Part shown: in pieces, positions 1 to 9,020 of the stretch
Numbering within the stretch: the first letter of the stretch is position 1
How the letters are laid out: every line of letters starts with the position of its first letter
NCBI RefSeq assembly: GCF_003268275.1
Contig: NZ_QLYR01000006.1
Coordinates: 62,001 to 126,000, forward strand
DNA length: 64,000 bases
Direction of reading: 5' to 3'
From: Hydrogeniiclostridium mannosilyticum
GTDB taxonomy: Bacteria; Bacillota; Clostridia; Oscillospirales; Acutalibacteraceae
Program-made: the position numbers and the translations under genes
Notes under the pieces: generated by a model
What the model was told of the DNA's origin: nothing
Databases searched by the model: none
Seen by the model: only the letters and a program-made list of their open reading frames with translations

Positions 1-1
1 A

Positions 2-1441
2 CAGTCCTGGCCGCCGGCCGGGCCTGCGGCCCAGCCCGCCTATGGCGGCAGCTACTACACCAACGGGGGCACGGCCTATAACGGCAATGCTTACACGGTA
101 AACCAGCAGACGAACCAGCAGGCGGGCCAGCCCTCCTCGCAGTACCAGTGGAGCGGCAGCGCCTATCATTATGCCAGGCCAGCTCAAGCGCCGGGCCCCC
201 AGAACCAACAGCAAAAGCCGCCCAAGCCGCCGCGCAAAAAAGGCCGCGGCGGGAAGCTGGCCTTGAAAATTGTGGCCTGTGTGCTGGCGTGCCTGGTGGT
301 TTCCGGCGCCTCCGTCGGCGGGGTGCTTGCCCTGGCGAACGCGGGCTATATCACCATCGGCGGAGCTTCCTCCGGTATGGATATCAACGGCAAGGCCGAC
401 AGCTCCGCTGCCGGGGACGGCAAGGAGGACTCCGGCAGCAGCGGCAATATTGTCAACCACTCCGCCAACACGCAGGGCTCCGGCCTGACTATGCAGGAGG
501 TTGCCGCAAAGGTGATCCCGAGCGTGGTGTGTATTCAGAATTACCAAAATACAACGAATTATATCGGTGCAGGGACTCAGCAGACCCGGCAGGACTCTGA
601 GGTTTCGCCAAGCAGCGAGGGCTCCGGTATTATTGCAACCAGTGACGGGTATATTATTACCAACGCGCACGTGGTGTCCGGTGCGGATGCAATTAAGGTC
701 ATCACCTCGGACGGCACGACCTACGAGGCGGAGCTGATTGGCAGCGACGAGGTCACGGACCTGGCGGTCATCAAGATCAATGCCACGGGCCTGACGGCGG
801 CTGAGTTCGGCTCCTCTGAGGAGCTGCAGATTGCCGACCAGGTTATGGCGGTCGGCAACCCCGGCGGCCTGGAGCTGAACTCCAGTGTAACCATCGGTTA
901 TATCTCTGCGCTGAACCGGCCTATTACTACCTCTTCCGGCTACACCATGAACTGCATCCAGACGGATGCAGCCATTAACCCGGGCAATTCCGGCGGCGCG
1001 CTGGTCAATTCCAGGGGACAGGTTGTGGGCATCAACTCCTCGAAGATTGTCGCCACCGGCTATGAGGGCCTCGGCTTCTCCATTCCGATTGATGAAGCGG
1101 AGCCGGTCATCAACTCCCTGAAGCAGTACGGCTATGTCAAGGACCGCGCCATGCTGGGTATTTCCGGCCAGTATCTGGACGCCATGTCCGCCAGGATGTA
1201 CGGCCTGACACAAGGCATGTATGTGGCGGAGGTCACCAATGAGTCCGTCAGAAAGGCGGGGATTTCCCAGGGCTGTGTCATCACGAAAATCGACGACACA
1301 GAGGTCACCAGCCAAGCGACCATCACCAACTATGTGAGTACCAAAAAACCGGGTGATGAGGTTACGCTGGAGGTGTACAACGGCCTGACAGGCAAGACCT
1401 TTACGGCTACCGTAACCCTGTCCGAATCCTCCGGGGACTGA
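2..1441 (+). CDS. HtrA/DegP-type membrane-anchored serine protease (5' end outside window)
   Basis: The reading frame is open from the first bases, so the true start lies upstream. The first ~85 visible residues are a Gln/Pro/Gly/Tyr-rich cytoplasmic stretch ending in a Lys/Arg cluster. One transmembrane segment (about 263-340) follows, then a Ser/Gly-rich linker, a trypsin-like domain and a C-terminal PDZ domain. The triad is visible: His in TNAHVV (668-670), Asp in EVTDLAVI (758-760) and Ser in NPGNSGGAL (989-991). Known role of the family: extracytoplasmic protein quality control, with PDZ-guided substrate recognition. A TTG at 263 could be read as a start, but the upstream frame has the composition usual for clostridial HtrA N-termini, so I read it as internal. 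A terminator follows. Confidence 0.93.
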   Translation, partial: QSWPPAGPAAQPAYGGSYYTNGGTAYNGNAYTVNQQTNQQAGQPSSQYQWSGSAYHYARPAQAPGPQNQQQKPPKPPRKKGRGGKLALKIVACVLACLVVSGASVGGVLALANAGYITIGGASSGMDINGKADSSAAGDGKEDSGSSGNIVNHSANTQGSGLTMQEVAAKVIPSVVCIQNYQNTTNYIGAGTQQTRQDSEVSPSSEGSGIIATSDGYIITNAHVVSGADAIKVITSDGTTYEAELIGSDEVTDLAVIKINATGLTAAEFGSSEELQIADQVMAVGNPGGLELNSSVTIGYISALNRPITTSSGYTMNCIQTDAAINPGNSGGALVNSRGQVVGINSSKIVATGYEGLGFSIPIDEAEPVINSLKQYGYVKDRAMLGISGQYLDAMSARMYGLTQGMYVAEVTNESVRKAGISQGCVITKIDDTEVTSQATITNYVSTKKPGDEVTLEVYNGLTGKTFTATVTLSESSGD

Positions 1442-1503
1442 AAGATGTTCCCCATTGAAACGCTTACAAGACCTTTTTCATAAATTCTTCCTCAACAACC
1501 CGA

Positions 1504-1536
1504 GAGGGGGGGCGCCGGACGGCGTCCCCCCTTTTG
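1504..1536 (+). terminator. Intrinsic terminator after the HtrA gene
   Basis: A G-rich arm (ggggggcgcc) pairs with ggcgtccccc across a short loop and is followed by cttttg. It lies about 65 bases after the protease stop codon. Confidence 0.7.
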
Positions 1537-1577
1537 GGCTGCCAGGATAAAAGCTGTTTTTATGCGTTTATACAAAA

Positions 1578-1630
1578 CCAGGCCCGGGATCGTCCGTGAT
1601 CCCGGGCCTGGCCTGTTGTTTTTTTGTTTT
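1578..1630. terminator. Strong bidirectional terminator hairpin
   Basis: A perfect 13-bp stem (ccaggcccgggat at 1578-1590 with its complement at 1599-1611) is followed on the plus strand by a long T-rich run (1616-1630). On the minus strand it is followed by TTTTGT. It separates the rightward protease from the leftward gene ending at 1672. Confidence 0.8.
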
Positions 1631-1671
1631 CAATGGGTTTAAAATTAATCAGCTGGAAGCAAAGGCCTGCA

Positions 1672-1992
1672 TTATTTTTTGCCCCGCGCGCCCTTGCGCT
1701 TGGAGTTCTCCCGGTTCGGGCGGCTGCGCTGTGCCTGCTGCTCGTCAGGATAAGTCAGGCCCATGTAAAAACCGCTCACAAAATCTTTTTTATAAAATAA
1801 TTCATCCATGCTTTCATTGGCCTTCATGTATTGCTCCAGCAGTGCCAGCTGCTCCCGTGTAAGGCAGCCCTTCAGGTCCTCCAGCGCCTGAAGGCGGCGG
1901 CTGTACAGGTCGACCTCCGTGCTCTCCGAGGCCGGAGTCCAAAACGGGCTGTCCTCACGGTTTTCATACAGTATTTTCAGTAAATCATCCAT
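1672..1992 (-). CDS. Small conserved protein, DUF6809-like
   Basis: A 106-residue soluble protein with no signal peptide or membrane segment. It is helical and acidic through about residue 85 (ALEDLKGCLTREQLALLEQY, then FVSGFYMGL) and ends in a very basic tail of Arg/Lys/Gly. The layout of a charged helical body followed by a short 'F..GF..G' motif resembles the small Firmicute family DUF6809, whose function is unknown. The ATG is preceded by AAAGGAAG at good spacing. It is leftward, 123 bases after the Fur-family gene, and may share its transcript. No biochemical role can be inferred. Confidence 0.6.
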   Translation of the reverse strand: MDDLLKILYENREDSPFWTPASESTEVDLYSRRLQALEDLKGCLTREQLALLEQYMKANESMDELFYKKDFVSGFYMGLTYPDEQQAQRSRPNRENSKRKGARGKK

Positions 1993-2115
1993 ATTTTTAG
2001 CTTCCTTTATTATTTATATGAGAGTTCGGTCAACCAAATGATAGGTTATGGCCCATGGCGGTGTTTCCGCGCAAGAGGTGCACAGCGGCGGTTCAAAACA
2101 AAAAGCCGCTGGGGC

Positions 2116-2544
2116 TCACAGGTTGGGCGGGCTGTTTTTTTTGCCTGCGCATTTTGGGCAAAGCCCGGTCAGCTCCAGGCTGTGGCCGGTGATCAGGTAC
2201 CCTGTTTTTTCGCTCAATTCCTTTTCCAGCGCGTGCAGGGGGCAATCGTTCAGGGGCACAATTTCATTACAGCCGGTGCATCGCAGGTAATGCTTATGCC
2301 TGCGTGTGTTCATTTGATAGTAGGTTTTACCGTCCTGCCCGGCATTTTTGAGGAGGATTTCCTTTTCGGTGAGCGCGCCCAGCGCCCGGTATATGGTTGA
2401 CAGGCTCATGTGCTCGCGCTGCAGCACCGCCATAAAAATATCCTCCGCAGTGACCGGGCGGTCAAATTCCACGATTACCGCGAGAATCGCCTCCCGCCGG
2501 GCGGTGGTTTTCAGGTCTTTTTCCTTCAGGGTAAGATTCGCCAA
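2116..2544 (-). CDS. Fur-family metal/peroxide-responsive regulator
   Basis: A 142-residue protein with an N-terminal winged helix (TTARREAILAVI, then SLSTIYRALGALTEKEIL) and a C-terminal metal/dimerisation domain with HKHYLRCTGC and a second pair CPKC. The two CxxC pairs are the structural zinc site of the family. Start: TTG at 2542-2544, chosen because AAAGGAGG sits 9 bases upstream and no ATG is as well placed. The HKHYL...C motif and length fit Zur/PerR/Fur, but the sequence does not let me choose the metal. It lies between the DUF6809-like gene and the XRE pair. Confidence 0.87.
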   Translation of the reverse strand: MANLTLKEKDLKTTARREAILAVIVEFDRPVTAEDIFMAVLQREHMSLSTIYRALGALTEKEILLKNAGQDGKTYYQMNTRRHKHYLRCTGCNEIVPLNDCPLHALEKELSEKTGYLITGHSLELTGLCPKCAGKKNSPPNL

Positions 2545-2835
2545 GCCGTAGTACCTCCTTTCAAAAAAATAAAGCCTACTGTCGCATCAATATACTGCCG
2601 GGGGCCGCGGGCTCCCGGCGGAATAGATGTGATTAAATTATAGGCAGGAGGCGCCGGAAAAGTCAAGGCTAAGAAAATAAACTTCTGAAAATAAAAGCAG
2701 GGCGGCGGCACAGGCTCTGCCGGGGCAAGCATAAAAACAGGACGTTTTGTGCTTTTTCTTTATGCGGGCGTATATTTGTAGGTAAATGTGCGCACAATCT
2801 ATAAAAGGGAAAGAGGCGTATATTCACAATAAATT

Positions 2836-2853
2836 TACTATCAAAATATAGTA
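2836..2853. promoter_or_regulatory. Operator-like inverted repeat upstream of XRE gene 1
   Basis: TACTAT (2836-2841) and ATAGTA (2848-2853) form a perfect 6-bp inverted repeat around a 6-base spacer. It is one of three related TACTA/TAGTA repeats near the two XRE genes. The surrounding 361-base gap (2545-2905) is A+T-rich and contains no gene. Confidence 0.5.
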
Positions 2854-2859
2854 GAACGG

Positions 2860-2881
2860 CATACTATCATACGGTAGTATG
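2860..2881. promoter_or_regulatory. Second operator-like inverted repeat upstream of XRE gene 1
   Basis: CATACTA (2860-2866) and TAGTATG (2875-2881) form a perfect 7-bp inverted repeat, 25 bases before the start codon of the first XRE gene. The position suits repression by a small helix-turn-helix protein. Confidence 0.5.
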
Positions 2882-2905
2882 TAGAGTATACATTGAGGTG
2901 ATTCA

Positions 2906-3145
2906 ATGTATTACCGAAGGCTAAGAGATTTACGGGAAGACCACGACCTGAAGCAGAAGGAGGTTGCGCAGCTGCTGGATATTGACCAGCGGGTTTACAG
3001 CAACTATGAGACAGGAAAGCAGACCTTGCCCGTTCGCTACCTTTTACAGCTTGCAGACTACTACGGCACCAGCACCGATTACATCCTTGGGCGCACAGAC
3101 AATCCCGTCCCTTATGAAAAACGGCGAAAATCGCTGAGCCTATAG
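2906..3145 (+). CDS. Small XRE-family HTH regulator, copy 1
   Basis: A 79-residue protein that is almost entirely one Cro/C1-type helix-turn-helix (residues 5-62). Helix 2/3 reads KEVAQLLDIDQRVYSNYETG, followed by the usual LLQLADYYGTSTDYILGRTD. There is no sensor or effector domain, so it is presumably a dimeric DNA-binding repressor. The start is preceded by GAGGTG. A paralogue starts 140 bases after its stop, and the bases around both starts (attgaggtga...aatgtatta) are nearly identical, which indicates tandem duplication. Two TACTA/TAGTA inverted repeats upstream suggest autoregulation (inference). Confidence 0.88.
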   Translation: MYYRRLRDLREDHDLKQKEVAQLLDIDQRVYSNYETGKQTLPVRYLLQLADYYGTSTDYILGRTDNPVPYEKRRKSLSL

Positions 3146-3212
3146 CAGCCGGTGACCCCCTCTCTCAGCCCGGTGCTGAAAGCATAGCTTTAAGGCATCC
3201 GTACTTTTTATT

Positions 3213-3232
3213 TTACTACCATAAAATAGTAA
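3213..3232. promoter_or_regulatory. Operator-like inverted repeat upstream of XRE gene 2
   Basis: TTACTA (3213-3218) and TAGTAA (3227-3232) form an inverted repeat with an 8-base spacer. It shares the TACTA/TAGTA core with the two repeats upstream of the first XRE gene. Confidence 0.5.
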
Positions 3233-3285
3233 GGTCAATAGTTTTTAGGGGGACCGGGCTAGTATTATACATTGAGGTGACGGCA

Positions 3286-3537
3286 ATGTATTATTATCCA
3301 AGGCTGAGGCGCTTGCGTAAAGACCGGGATATGAAGCAAAGGCAGATTGCTCTGGTGCTGGATATTGACCAGCGGGTTTACAGTAATTACGAGACGGGCA
3401 AACGGGAGATCCCCACCCGGCTTGTGATGAAGCTCGCCGATTTTTACAAGACAAGTACGGATTATATATTGGGGCGGACCAGCCAGGCGGTTCCGTACCC
3501 GCCGGCGCGGCTGAACCCAGCTTATAAAAACAGATAA
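3286..3537 (+). CDS. Small XRE-family HTH regulator, copy 2
   Basis: An 83-residue Cro/C1-type protein closely related to the preceding gene. It shares LDIDQRVYSNYETGK and the FYKTSTDYILGRT segment. I use ATG 3286 rather than the in-frame GTG at 3277, because the GTG lies inside the GAGGTGA ribosome-binding site and the ATG matches the start of copy 1. The recognition-helix residues are conserved between copies, so the two proteins probably bind the same or overlapping sites. A hairpin terminator follows at once. Confidence 0.86.
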   Translation: MYYYPRLRRLRKDRDMKQRQIALVLDIDQRVYSNYETGKREIPTRLVMKLADFYKTSTDYILGRTSQAVPYPPARLNPAYKNR

Positions 3538-3538
3538 A

Positions 3539-3577
3539 GAACGGGGATGTGCAGAAACAGCACACCCCCGTTCTTTT
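3539..3577 (+). terminator. Intrinsic terminator after the XRE pair
   Basis: gaacgggg and tgtgc pair with gcaca and ccccgttc across an agaaaca loop, followed by TTTTG. It begins two bases after the stop codon of XRE gene 2. Confidence 0.8.
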
Positions 3578-3633
3578 GCTTCTGGCGCCCCTCCGGAGGA
3601 GAAGCCGGTTGGCGGGGCGCTGCGGCGGGCGGT

Positions 3634-4779
3634 TTAATAAAGGACAACCGTGTCGCCCTTTACAGCGGCCCGGCACTCAAAGCTCTGCTGCCGCCCGGTT
3701 TTGCTGTCAAAGATGGTGTGAAATTCGTAGGAGTTTTCTTCGTCTGCAAGGATATAGCGCCCAACCAGGTAGCGGTCCTCCACGCAGGCGACAATGTCGC
3801 CGACCTCCGCCTTAACGTAGGTGTGCAGGGAGGAATGGATAACGCCGTCCACCTGGCTGTAATCATCGCCCTTTGTCACCCGGTAGGCACACAGCGGCGC
3901 CTCTCCGGCGGAGATTAAAAAAGAAGAGGGAGCGCCGCTTTCACTGGCGTTTAGGGGCGCGACCACTGTTTTTTTGCCGGTGAGCTTGTTATAGGCACAG
4001 ATGCGCTGGTCGTTATCCGGGTAATATTTGGCGCGAAAGTAAAGGCTGCCGCCGTCCATGCCCACATAGCGAAGCAGGCCCGCGGTGCCCGCGCGCATAA
4101 TCAGCTCCAGCGGCGTCTGCGCCTCACCGGCTTTTACCGAGACAATGAAGTCCAGCAGCGGGCAGATCCAAACATTGTCGTTGACATGGTCGCCCAGCCA
4201 GCGCCGGTCACGGTACGCCTTTTCCTTGTCGGCTTCATCACCGTAGGGCTGAAGCACCAGCAGGCGCACCTGCCCGTCGGGGTCAAAGGGCACGAAGCAA
4301 TGTGCATCCAGCGCGCAGATGCGCGGGTCGTGAATATAGTAGTAGCATTGCTCCTCCAGGTCATATAAGTAGGCCGCGTGGCCCTCGCCTTTCGTCCCGG
4401 CGGCTGTGAAAAACAGGATGTGCCCGGCATCCAGCGCTATGCAGCCGCGTACGTCTTCTATCAGGCACAGCTGCACGAAATTGCGTTCCTGCCCGCTGGC
4501 TTTGTCAACGCGCAGAATCCAGGCATCGCTGCCGCCGTTTTCCATGATAATGATCATATCGCTGGAAAAGCTGAAATAGTGGCAGACAAACGAGGGGTCA
4601 TTTAGAATGTAATTGGCGATGATGCGTTCCCGTTTTGTCATGCGGTTATACTCCAGCAGAAAAAGGCTGTTGAGGCCCTCCTCCACTTTTTCCTCCGCGT
4701 AGTAGATGAAATCCCCGCTGACCTCGATCAGCCGGTCGTTGCAGTTGGTAAAAAAATTTCTCAGATCCTCGATCCTCAA
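3634..4779 (-). CDS. Unknown 381-residue protein, beta-propeller-like
   Basis: I do not recognise a family with confidence. The protein has no signal peptide or membrane segment. Short strand-like repeats recur (for example DFIYYAEEKV, HILFFTAAG, GSLYFRAKYY, DRYLVGRYIL), each with aromatic pairs and turns, as in beta-propeller or DUF5050-like sequences. Start: TTG 4777-4779, with an AGGAGG-type ribosome-binding site about 8 bases upstream. It lies 59 bases after the large ABC permease on the same strand, so it may be the last gene of that operon. No catalytic motif is visible. Confidence 0.6.
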   Translation of the reverse strand: MRIEDLRNFFTNCNDRLIEVSGDFIYYAEEKVEEGLNSLFLLEYNRMTKRERIIANYILNDPSFVCHYFSFSSDMIIIMENGGSDAWILRVDKASGQERNFVQLCLIEDVRGCIALDAGHILFFTAAGTKGEGHAAYLYDLEEQCYYYIHDPRICALDAHCFVPFDPDGQVRLLVLQPYGDEADKEKAYRDRRWLGDHVNDNVWICPLLDFIVSVKAGEAQTPLELIMRAGTAGLLRYVGMDGGSLYFRAKYYPDNDQRICAYNKLTGKKTVVAPLNASESGAPSSFLISAGEAPLCAYRVTKGDDYSQVDGVIHSSLHTYVKAEVGDIVACVEDRYLVGRYILADEENSYEFHTIFDSKTGRQQSFECRAAVKGDTVVLY

Positions 4780-4838
4780 GCCTATTTCCTCCTACGGCCG
4801 CCCTGTTGGTTTTTCGTTCTTTCGTTTTGTGTGCCCCG

Positions 4839-7800
4839 TCAATCCACGGATTTAAGGCTCTCCACCATGTCGATCTTTTTCAGCTTATGGTACATGACCA
4901 GGTTGACAACCAGAGAGAACGCCAGGGTCAGGGCGGCGCTCCAGACAAAGCTGAGCGCGTGGATGTCGCGCCCGAACATGACCAGCTCCACCTCCACGGT
5001 CTGAATGACAAACAGGTGCATGAAAATGCCCAGCACCAGCCCCAACGCACAGCCCATGAGCGTCAGCAGGGCGGTCTCGCGGTAGATGTAGGCGCTGACC
5101 TCCCGGTCGAAGAAGCCCAGCACCTTGATGGTGGCAATTTCGCGCTGCCGCTCGGTAATATTGATGTTGGTCAGGTTGTAGAGCACAACGAAGGCCAGCG
5201 CGCCGGCGCACAGGATAATGACCAGAATGACATAGTTTAGGCTGGCGATCATATCGTCAAAGCTAGAGCGGGCATCGGTGGTGAAGGCGGCGGTGGAGAC
5301 CCCCCTCTTTTCCAGCAGGCTGTCCAGCAGGCTCTGGCGCGCATCGGCCTGATCCGCCGGAATGCTGCAAATTGCCTGAATTTCGTTGTACTCCGGTTCC
5401 TTGCCCATCTTTTCCGCGTATACCTCCGGGGCGATATACAGGTAGTGGTAGATATAGTTTTCCGTGATGCCGGTCACGGTAAAGGACACGTCCTCCCCAT
5501 CGTCGTTTTCAAGCGTGACGGCGCCGCCCACATCCACACCGAGCAGGCGCGCGGTCTTTTCGCTGAGTACGGCGGAACCCTCATCGAAGGGGACATCCGC
5601 CCCTGAGCCCCGCGTACGCAGGTTGATGAAGCTCTTCAGCGCCCCGGTATCCTCGGGGACAAACAGATACGCGGTTATGGTATTGCCGCCGTTTTTGAGC
5701 TCGGCGGACCGCTGGTACGCCCGCTGCCAGCCGCTGAAATTTTCGGGGTCGTCGAGCAGATCCGTCAGGTCGGCGGTAAGCTGCTTTTTATCCGTTTCCA
5801 CGACGGTGTCATAGCGGTAGATGCCGTCATACTGCTTGGACATAATGTCGGAGACCGAATCCTTGATGCCAAAGCCGGTCAGCAGCAGCGCCGTGCAGCC
5901 CGCAATACCGACAATGGTCATAATCAACCGCTTTTTGTAGCGGAAGAGGTTGCGGCAGGTGACCTTGTGGGTAAATTTGAGCCGTTTCCAAATAAAGCCC
6001 GCACGCTCAAGCAAAATGCGCTTGCCCGCTTTCGGCGCGCGGGGCAGCATCAGTGCCGCGGGGGATTCCGCCAGCGTGGACCAGCAGGCCCACAGCGTCG
6101 CCGCGAGCGTACAGGCAACGGCGGCCAGGGTGCCGATCAGGGCATATTTGAAATCAAAATTCGGTACCAGAGAGGGCGCAATGTAGAGGATGCGGTAGGA
6201 GTTCCAGCAGATATTCGGCAGGCCCCAGGAGCCGAGCGCAACCCCGGCGACGCTGCCCACAATGCTGGCAGAAGCCGCGTAGAATACATATTTGAAGATG
6301 ATTTTGCCCTTGCTGTAGCCCAGGGCCTTATAGGTGCCGATGATGACGCGGTCCTCTTCGACCATGCGCGTCATGGTCGTCAGCGCCACCAGTGCCGCGA
6401 CCAGGAAGAACAGGAGCGGAAAGATGGTGGAGAGGGACTCCATGCGGTCTGTGTCGGCATCGATGCTGGCAAAGCCCACATTGGTCTTACGGTCCAGCAC
6501 ATACCATTCCGGTTCTGAAAGCTTCTCCAGGTCTTCGCGCCCGTCGGCGATTTTCTGGGCGGCATCCGCAAGCTCCTGCTCCGCCTTGGCCTTGCTTTCC
6601 TCGTACTCCGTACGGCCGGAGGCCAGCTCCGTTTTAGCGGTTTCGAGTTTTGCCGTGCCGATTTTCAGCTCCCGCTCGCCGCTTTCGATCCGGCTGCGGT
6701 TTTGCTCCAGGGCCGCCAGGCCGCTGTCCAGCTGCGCCCTGGCGCCGTCGAGCTGCTGCTGCGCCGCATCGATTTGCGCCTGCGCGGCTGCCAGCTGCTG
6801 CTCCGCCTTTTTCCGTGCCTCCTCCAGCTGAAGGCGGGCCGCCGCCAGCTGCTGCTCGCCCGCCGCAACCCGGGCCATGCCCTCCTCATAGGCGGCGACG
6901 GTGTCCTGGCAGGCCTTCAGGTTCTCCTGCGCGGCTTGCAGCTGGCTTTCCAGGGTGGGCCGCAAGGGGTCGTCCTCCGGCAGTTTGTCCAGCTCCTCCT
7001 GACAGGCCCTTACGGTTTCGGTCAGAAGAGGCAGGTTTTCGCGGCATTGCTCCACTGCTGGCAGGGCAGCCTCCAGCTGTTCCCTTTGCTGTGCAAGCGC
7101 TTGCGCCTGCTTTTCCAGCTCCGCTGCCTTTTCATCCAGCTGGGCGGTGGGATCCTGAAGCTTTTTCTTTTGCGCCTCAAGCTCCTCCACGCCCGCGTTA
7201 TATTCCTCCTCGGACTGCTTTAGCTTCTTTTCCGCGTCCGCCAGGCTGCTGCGGCCAGACTGGAGCTGGCGGCGGCTTTCCGCGAGCTTCTGCTCGTTTT
7301 CGGCGATCTGCCGCCCGGCATCGTCGAGCTGCCGCTTGGCGCTGTCAAGCTCCGCCTGGGCCTTCTGCTTGTTTTCATCATAAGCGGCCTGGGCATCATC
7401 GAGCTGCTGCTCCGCCTCGCTGAAAATATCGTCATAGCGGATGCTGGCCCGGTCCCTGCCCAATTCCTCCAGCGCCGTCTTGACCGGCGCCACCGTGCTC
7501 CAGTAGGCATCATCAAAGGTGGAAAGCTCCTGCGCGCCCGCGACAGAAACATGCAGGTCCGTTTTAAATTCGGTGAGAAAGTCGGATTCCGGCACATAGA
7601 TGTAACGGCTCAGCGTGCCGTTGCCAATGGTGGTGGAGCCCAGGGAAAAGGAAATATAGTACGAGGAATTTACCAGCCCGACGACCGTGTATTCCTGACA
7701 GCGCAGGGTGTCCGCCAGGTCGCCGGACGCGGTATAAAGCGAGATTGTGTCGCCCACCTGGATCCCGCCCAGGTCGCCCTTGCCCTTGTCCATGACGCAC

Positions 7801-8213
7801 TCGCCGCTTTTTTCGGGCAGGCGGCCCTCAACCAGCACCGGCCGGTTGAGGTAATCCGTGTTGTCCGCTCGTTGATCCGTGGGCAGGCTATGTATGCGGG
7901 CAACCTTTTCCTTGCCGTCCACCTCAAAAAACACATCGGCGGTGTAGCCGTCCATCACGCCGGCAACGCCGGGCGTCTCCTTGATTTTCTCCACATCCTC
8001 ATCGGTAAAGCCAAGGGTCGAGATGAGGTGCAGATCCATAAAATGTGTGCTGTCGTAATATTGATCCACCGTCAGGCGCATGTCGGGCGCGGTGGAGCGC
8101 AGCCCTGCGTAAAACCCCGCCCCAAGCGCAACAATGACGAGAATCGCGCCAAACCGGCTGAGCGAATGGGTAATGGACCGTAAAACCTCTTTTTTAAAAG
8201 CTTTTCTCTTCAT
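4839..8213 (-). CDS. FtsX/MacB-type ABC permease with giant coiled-coil insert
   Basis: A 1124-residue membrane protein. From the N-terminus: one transmembrane helix (about 20-42), an extracytoplasmic MacB-like domain, a ~300-residue Ala/Gln/Glu/Leu-rich coiled coil (about 265-560), a first FtsX core of several helices (about 600-760), another helix near 795, a second extracytoplasmic domain and a second FtsX core (about 985-1120). Start: ATG 8211-8213 (MKRKAFKKE), with GGGGAAG upstream; in-frame TTG/ATG codons lie further upstream to 8258. The ATPase partner is immediately upstream. Type VII (MacB/LolCDE-like) transporters couple ATP use to work on the outer face rather than ordinary transmembrane transport; the substrate here is unknown. 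Confidence 0.88.
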   Translation of the reverse strand: MKRKAFKKEVLRSITHSLSRFGAILVIVALGAGFYAGLRSTAPDMRLTVDQYYDSTHFMDLHLISTLGFTDEDVEKIKETPGVAGVMDGYTADVFFEVDGKEKVARIHSLPTDQRADNTDYLNRPVLVEGRLPEKSGECVMDKGKGDLGGIQVGDTISLYTASGDLADTLRCQEYTVVGLVNSSYYISFSLGSTTIGNGTLSRYIYVPESDFLTEFKTDLHVSVAGAQELSTFDDAYWSTVAPVKTALEELGRDRASIRYDDIFSEAEQQLDDAQAAYDENKQKAQAELDSAKRQLDDAGRQIAENEQKLAESRRQLQSGRSSLADAEKKLKQSEEEYNAGVEELEAQKKKLQDPTAQLDEKAAELEKQAQALAQQREQLEAALPAVEQCRENLPLLTETVRACQEELDKLPEDDPLRPTLESQLQAAQENLKACQDTVAAYEEGMARVAAGEQQLAAARLQLEEARKKAEQQLAAAQAQIDAAQQQLDGARAQLDSGLAALEQNRSRIESGERELKIGTAKLETAKTELASGRTEYEESKAKAEQELADAAQKIADGREDLEKLSEPEWYVLDRKTNVGFASIDADTDRMESLSTIFPLLFFLVAALVALTTMTRMVEEDRVIIGTYKALGYSKGKIIFKYVFYAASASIVGSVAGVALGSWGLPNICWNSYRILYIAPSLVPNFDFKYALIGTLAAVACTLAATLWACWSTLAESPAALMLPRAPKAGKRILLERAGFIWKRLKFTHKVTCRNLFRYKKRLIMTIVGIAGCTALLLTGFGIKDSVSDIMSKQYDGIYRYDTVVETDKKQLTADLTDLLDDPENFSGWQRAYQRSAELKNGGNTITAYLFVPEDTGALKSFINLRTRGSGADVPFDEGSAVLSEKTARLLGVDVGGAVTLENDDGEDVSFTVTGITENYIYHYLYIAPEVYAEKMGKEPEYNEIQAICSIPADQADARQSLLDSLLEKRGVSTAAFTTDARSSFDDMIASLNYVILVIILCAGALAFVVLYNLTNINITERQREIATIKVLGFFDREVSAYIYRETALLTLMGCALGLVLGIFMHLFVIQTVEVELVMFGRDIHALSFVWSAALTLAFSLVVNLVMYHKLKKIDMVESLKSVD

Positions 8214-8273
8214 AAGCTTCCCCATCTTCTTAATCCGTGTAATCCTTCGTTTCGGCAATCAGCGGCCGTGCGG

Positions 8274-8975
8274 CTACCATTCAATGGTCTGCGCGGACGC
8301 CGGGCTCGGGTTGCAGCGCATATCGACCACCTTGCCGCTGTTGATGCGGATGACCCGGTCTGCAATGGCGGAAAACGCCTGGTTATGCGTAATGACCACC
8401 ACGGTGCGTCCGGTGTTGCGGCAGGTGTCCTGCAAAAGCTGGAGGATGTTCTTGCCCGTTTTATAATCAAGCGCGCCGGTCGGCTCATCGCAGAGCAGCA
8501 GCTTGGGGTTTTTCGCCAGCGCCCGCGCAATGGCGACGCGCTGTTGTTCGCCGCCGGAAAGCTGCGCAGGAAAATTGTTCATGCGCTCGGTCAGGCCTAC
8601 CTCGCGCAGCACCTCCTCCGCCGGCAGCGGCTCCCGGCAGATTTCCGAGGCCAGCTCCACATTTTCCAGCGCTGTCAGGTTCTGCACCAGGTTGTAGAAC
8701 TGAAAGACAAAGCCCACGTCATAACGGCGGTAGGCAGTCAGCTGGCGGCTGTTGTAGCCGCTGATCAGCGCGCCGTCGAGCTCAATGGAGCCGCCGGAGC
8801 AGGTATCCATGCCGCCCAGCATATTCAGCACGGTGGTTTTACCCGCGCCGCTGGGGCCCACAATAATAACAAATTCACCCTTTTCAATGGAGAAGGTCAC
8901 GCCGTCTGCCGCCGCGATGCGCACCTCGCCCATCTGATAGTACTTCGTAACGTCCTTGAATTCTACGAAGGCCAC
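8274..8975 (-). CDS. ABC transporter ATP-binding protein (LolD/MacB type)
   Basis: A 233-residue nucleotide-binding protein with Walker [10 protein letters not shown], a Q-loop region [16 protein letters not shown], signature [15 protein letters not shown], Walker [13 protein letters not shown] and the H-loop ITHN. Length and motifs match the ATPases that pair with FtsX-domain permeases. It starts with GTG at 8973-8975, preceded by GGGGGAG. The large permease gene follows after about 60 bases, so the two form one transporter. A Smr-domain gene lies just upstream on the same strand. Confidence 0.93.
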   Translation of the reverse strand: MAFVEFKDVTKYYQMGEVRIAAADGVTFSIEKGEFVIIVGPSGAGKTTVLNMLGGMDTCSGGSIELDGALISGYNSRQLTAYRRYDVGFVFQFYNLVQNLTALENVELASEICREPLPAEEVLREVGLTERMNNFPAQLSGGEQQRVAIARALAKNPKLLLCDEPTGALDYKTGKNILQLLQDTCRNTGRTVVVITHNQAFSAIADRVIRINSGKVVDMRCNPSPASAQTIEW

Positions 8976-9020
8976 TTGTACTCCCCCTTGCCGGCCTTAC
9001 CGCCGTATATTTTCAATTGC

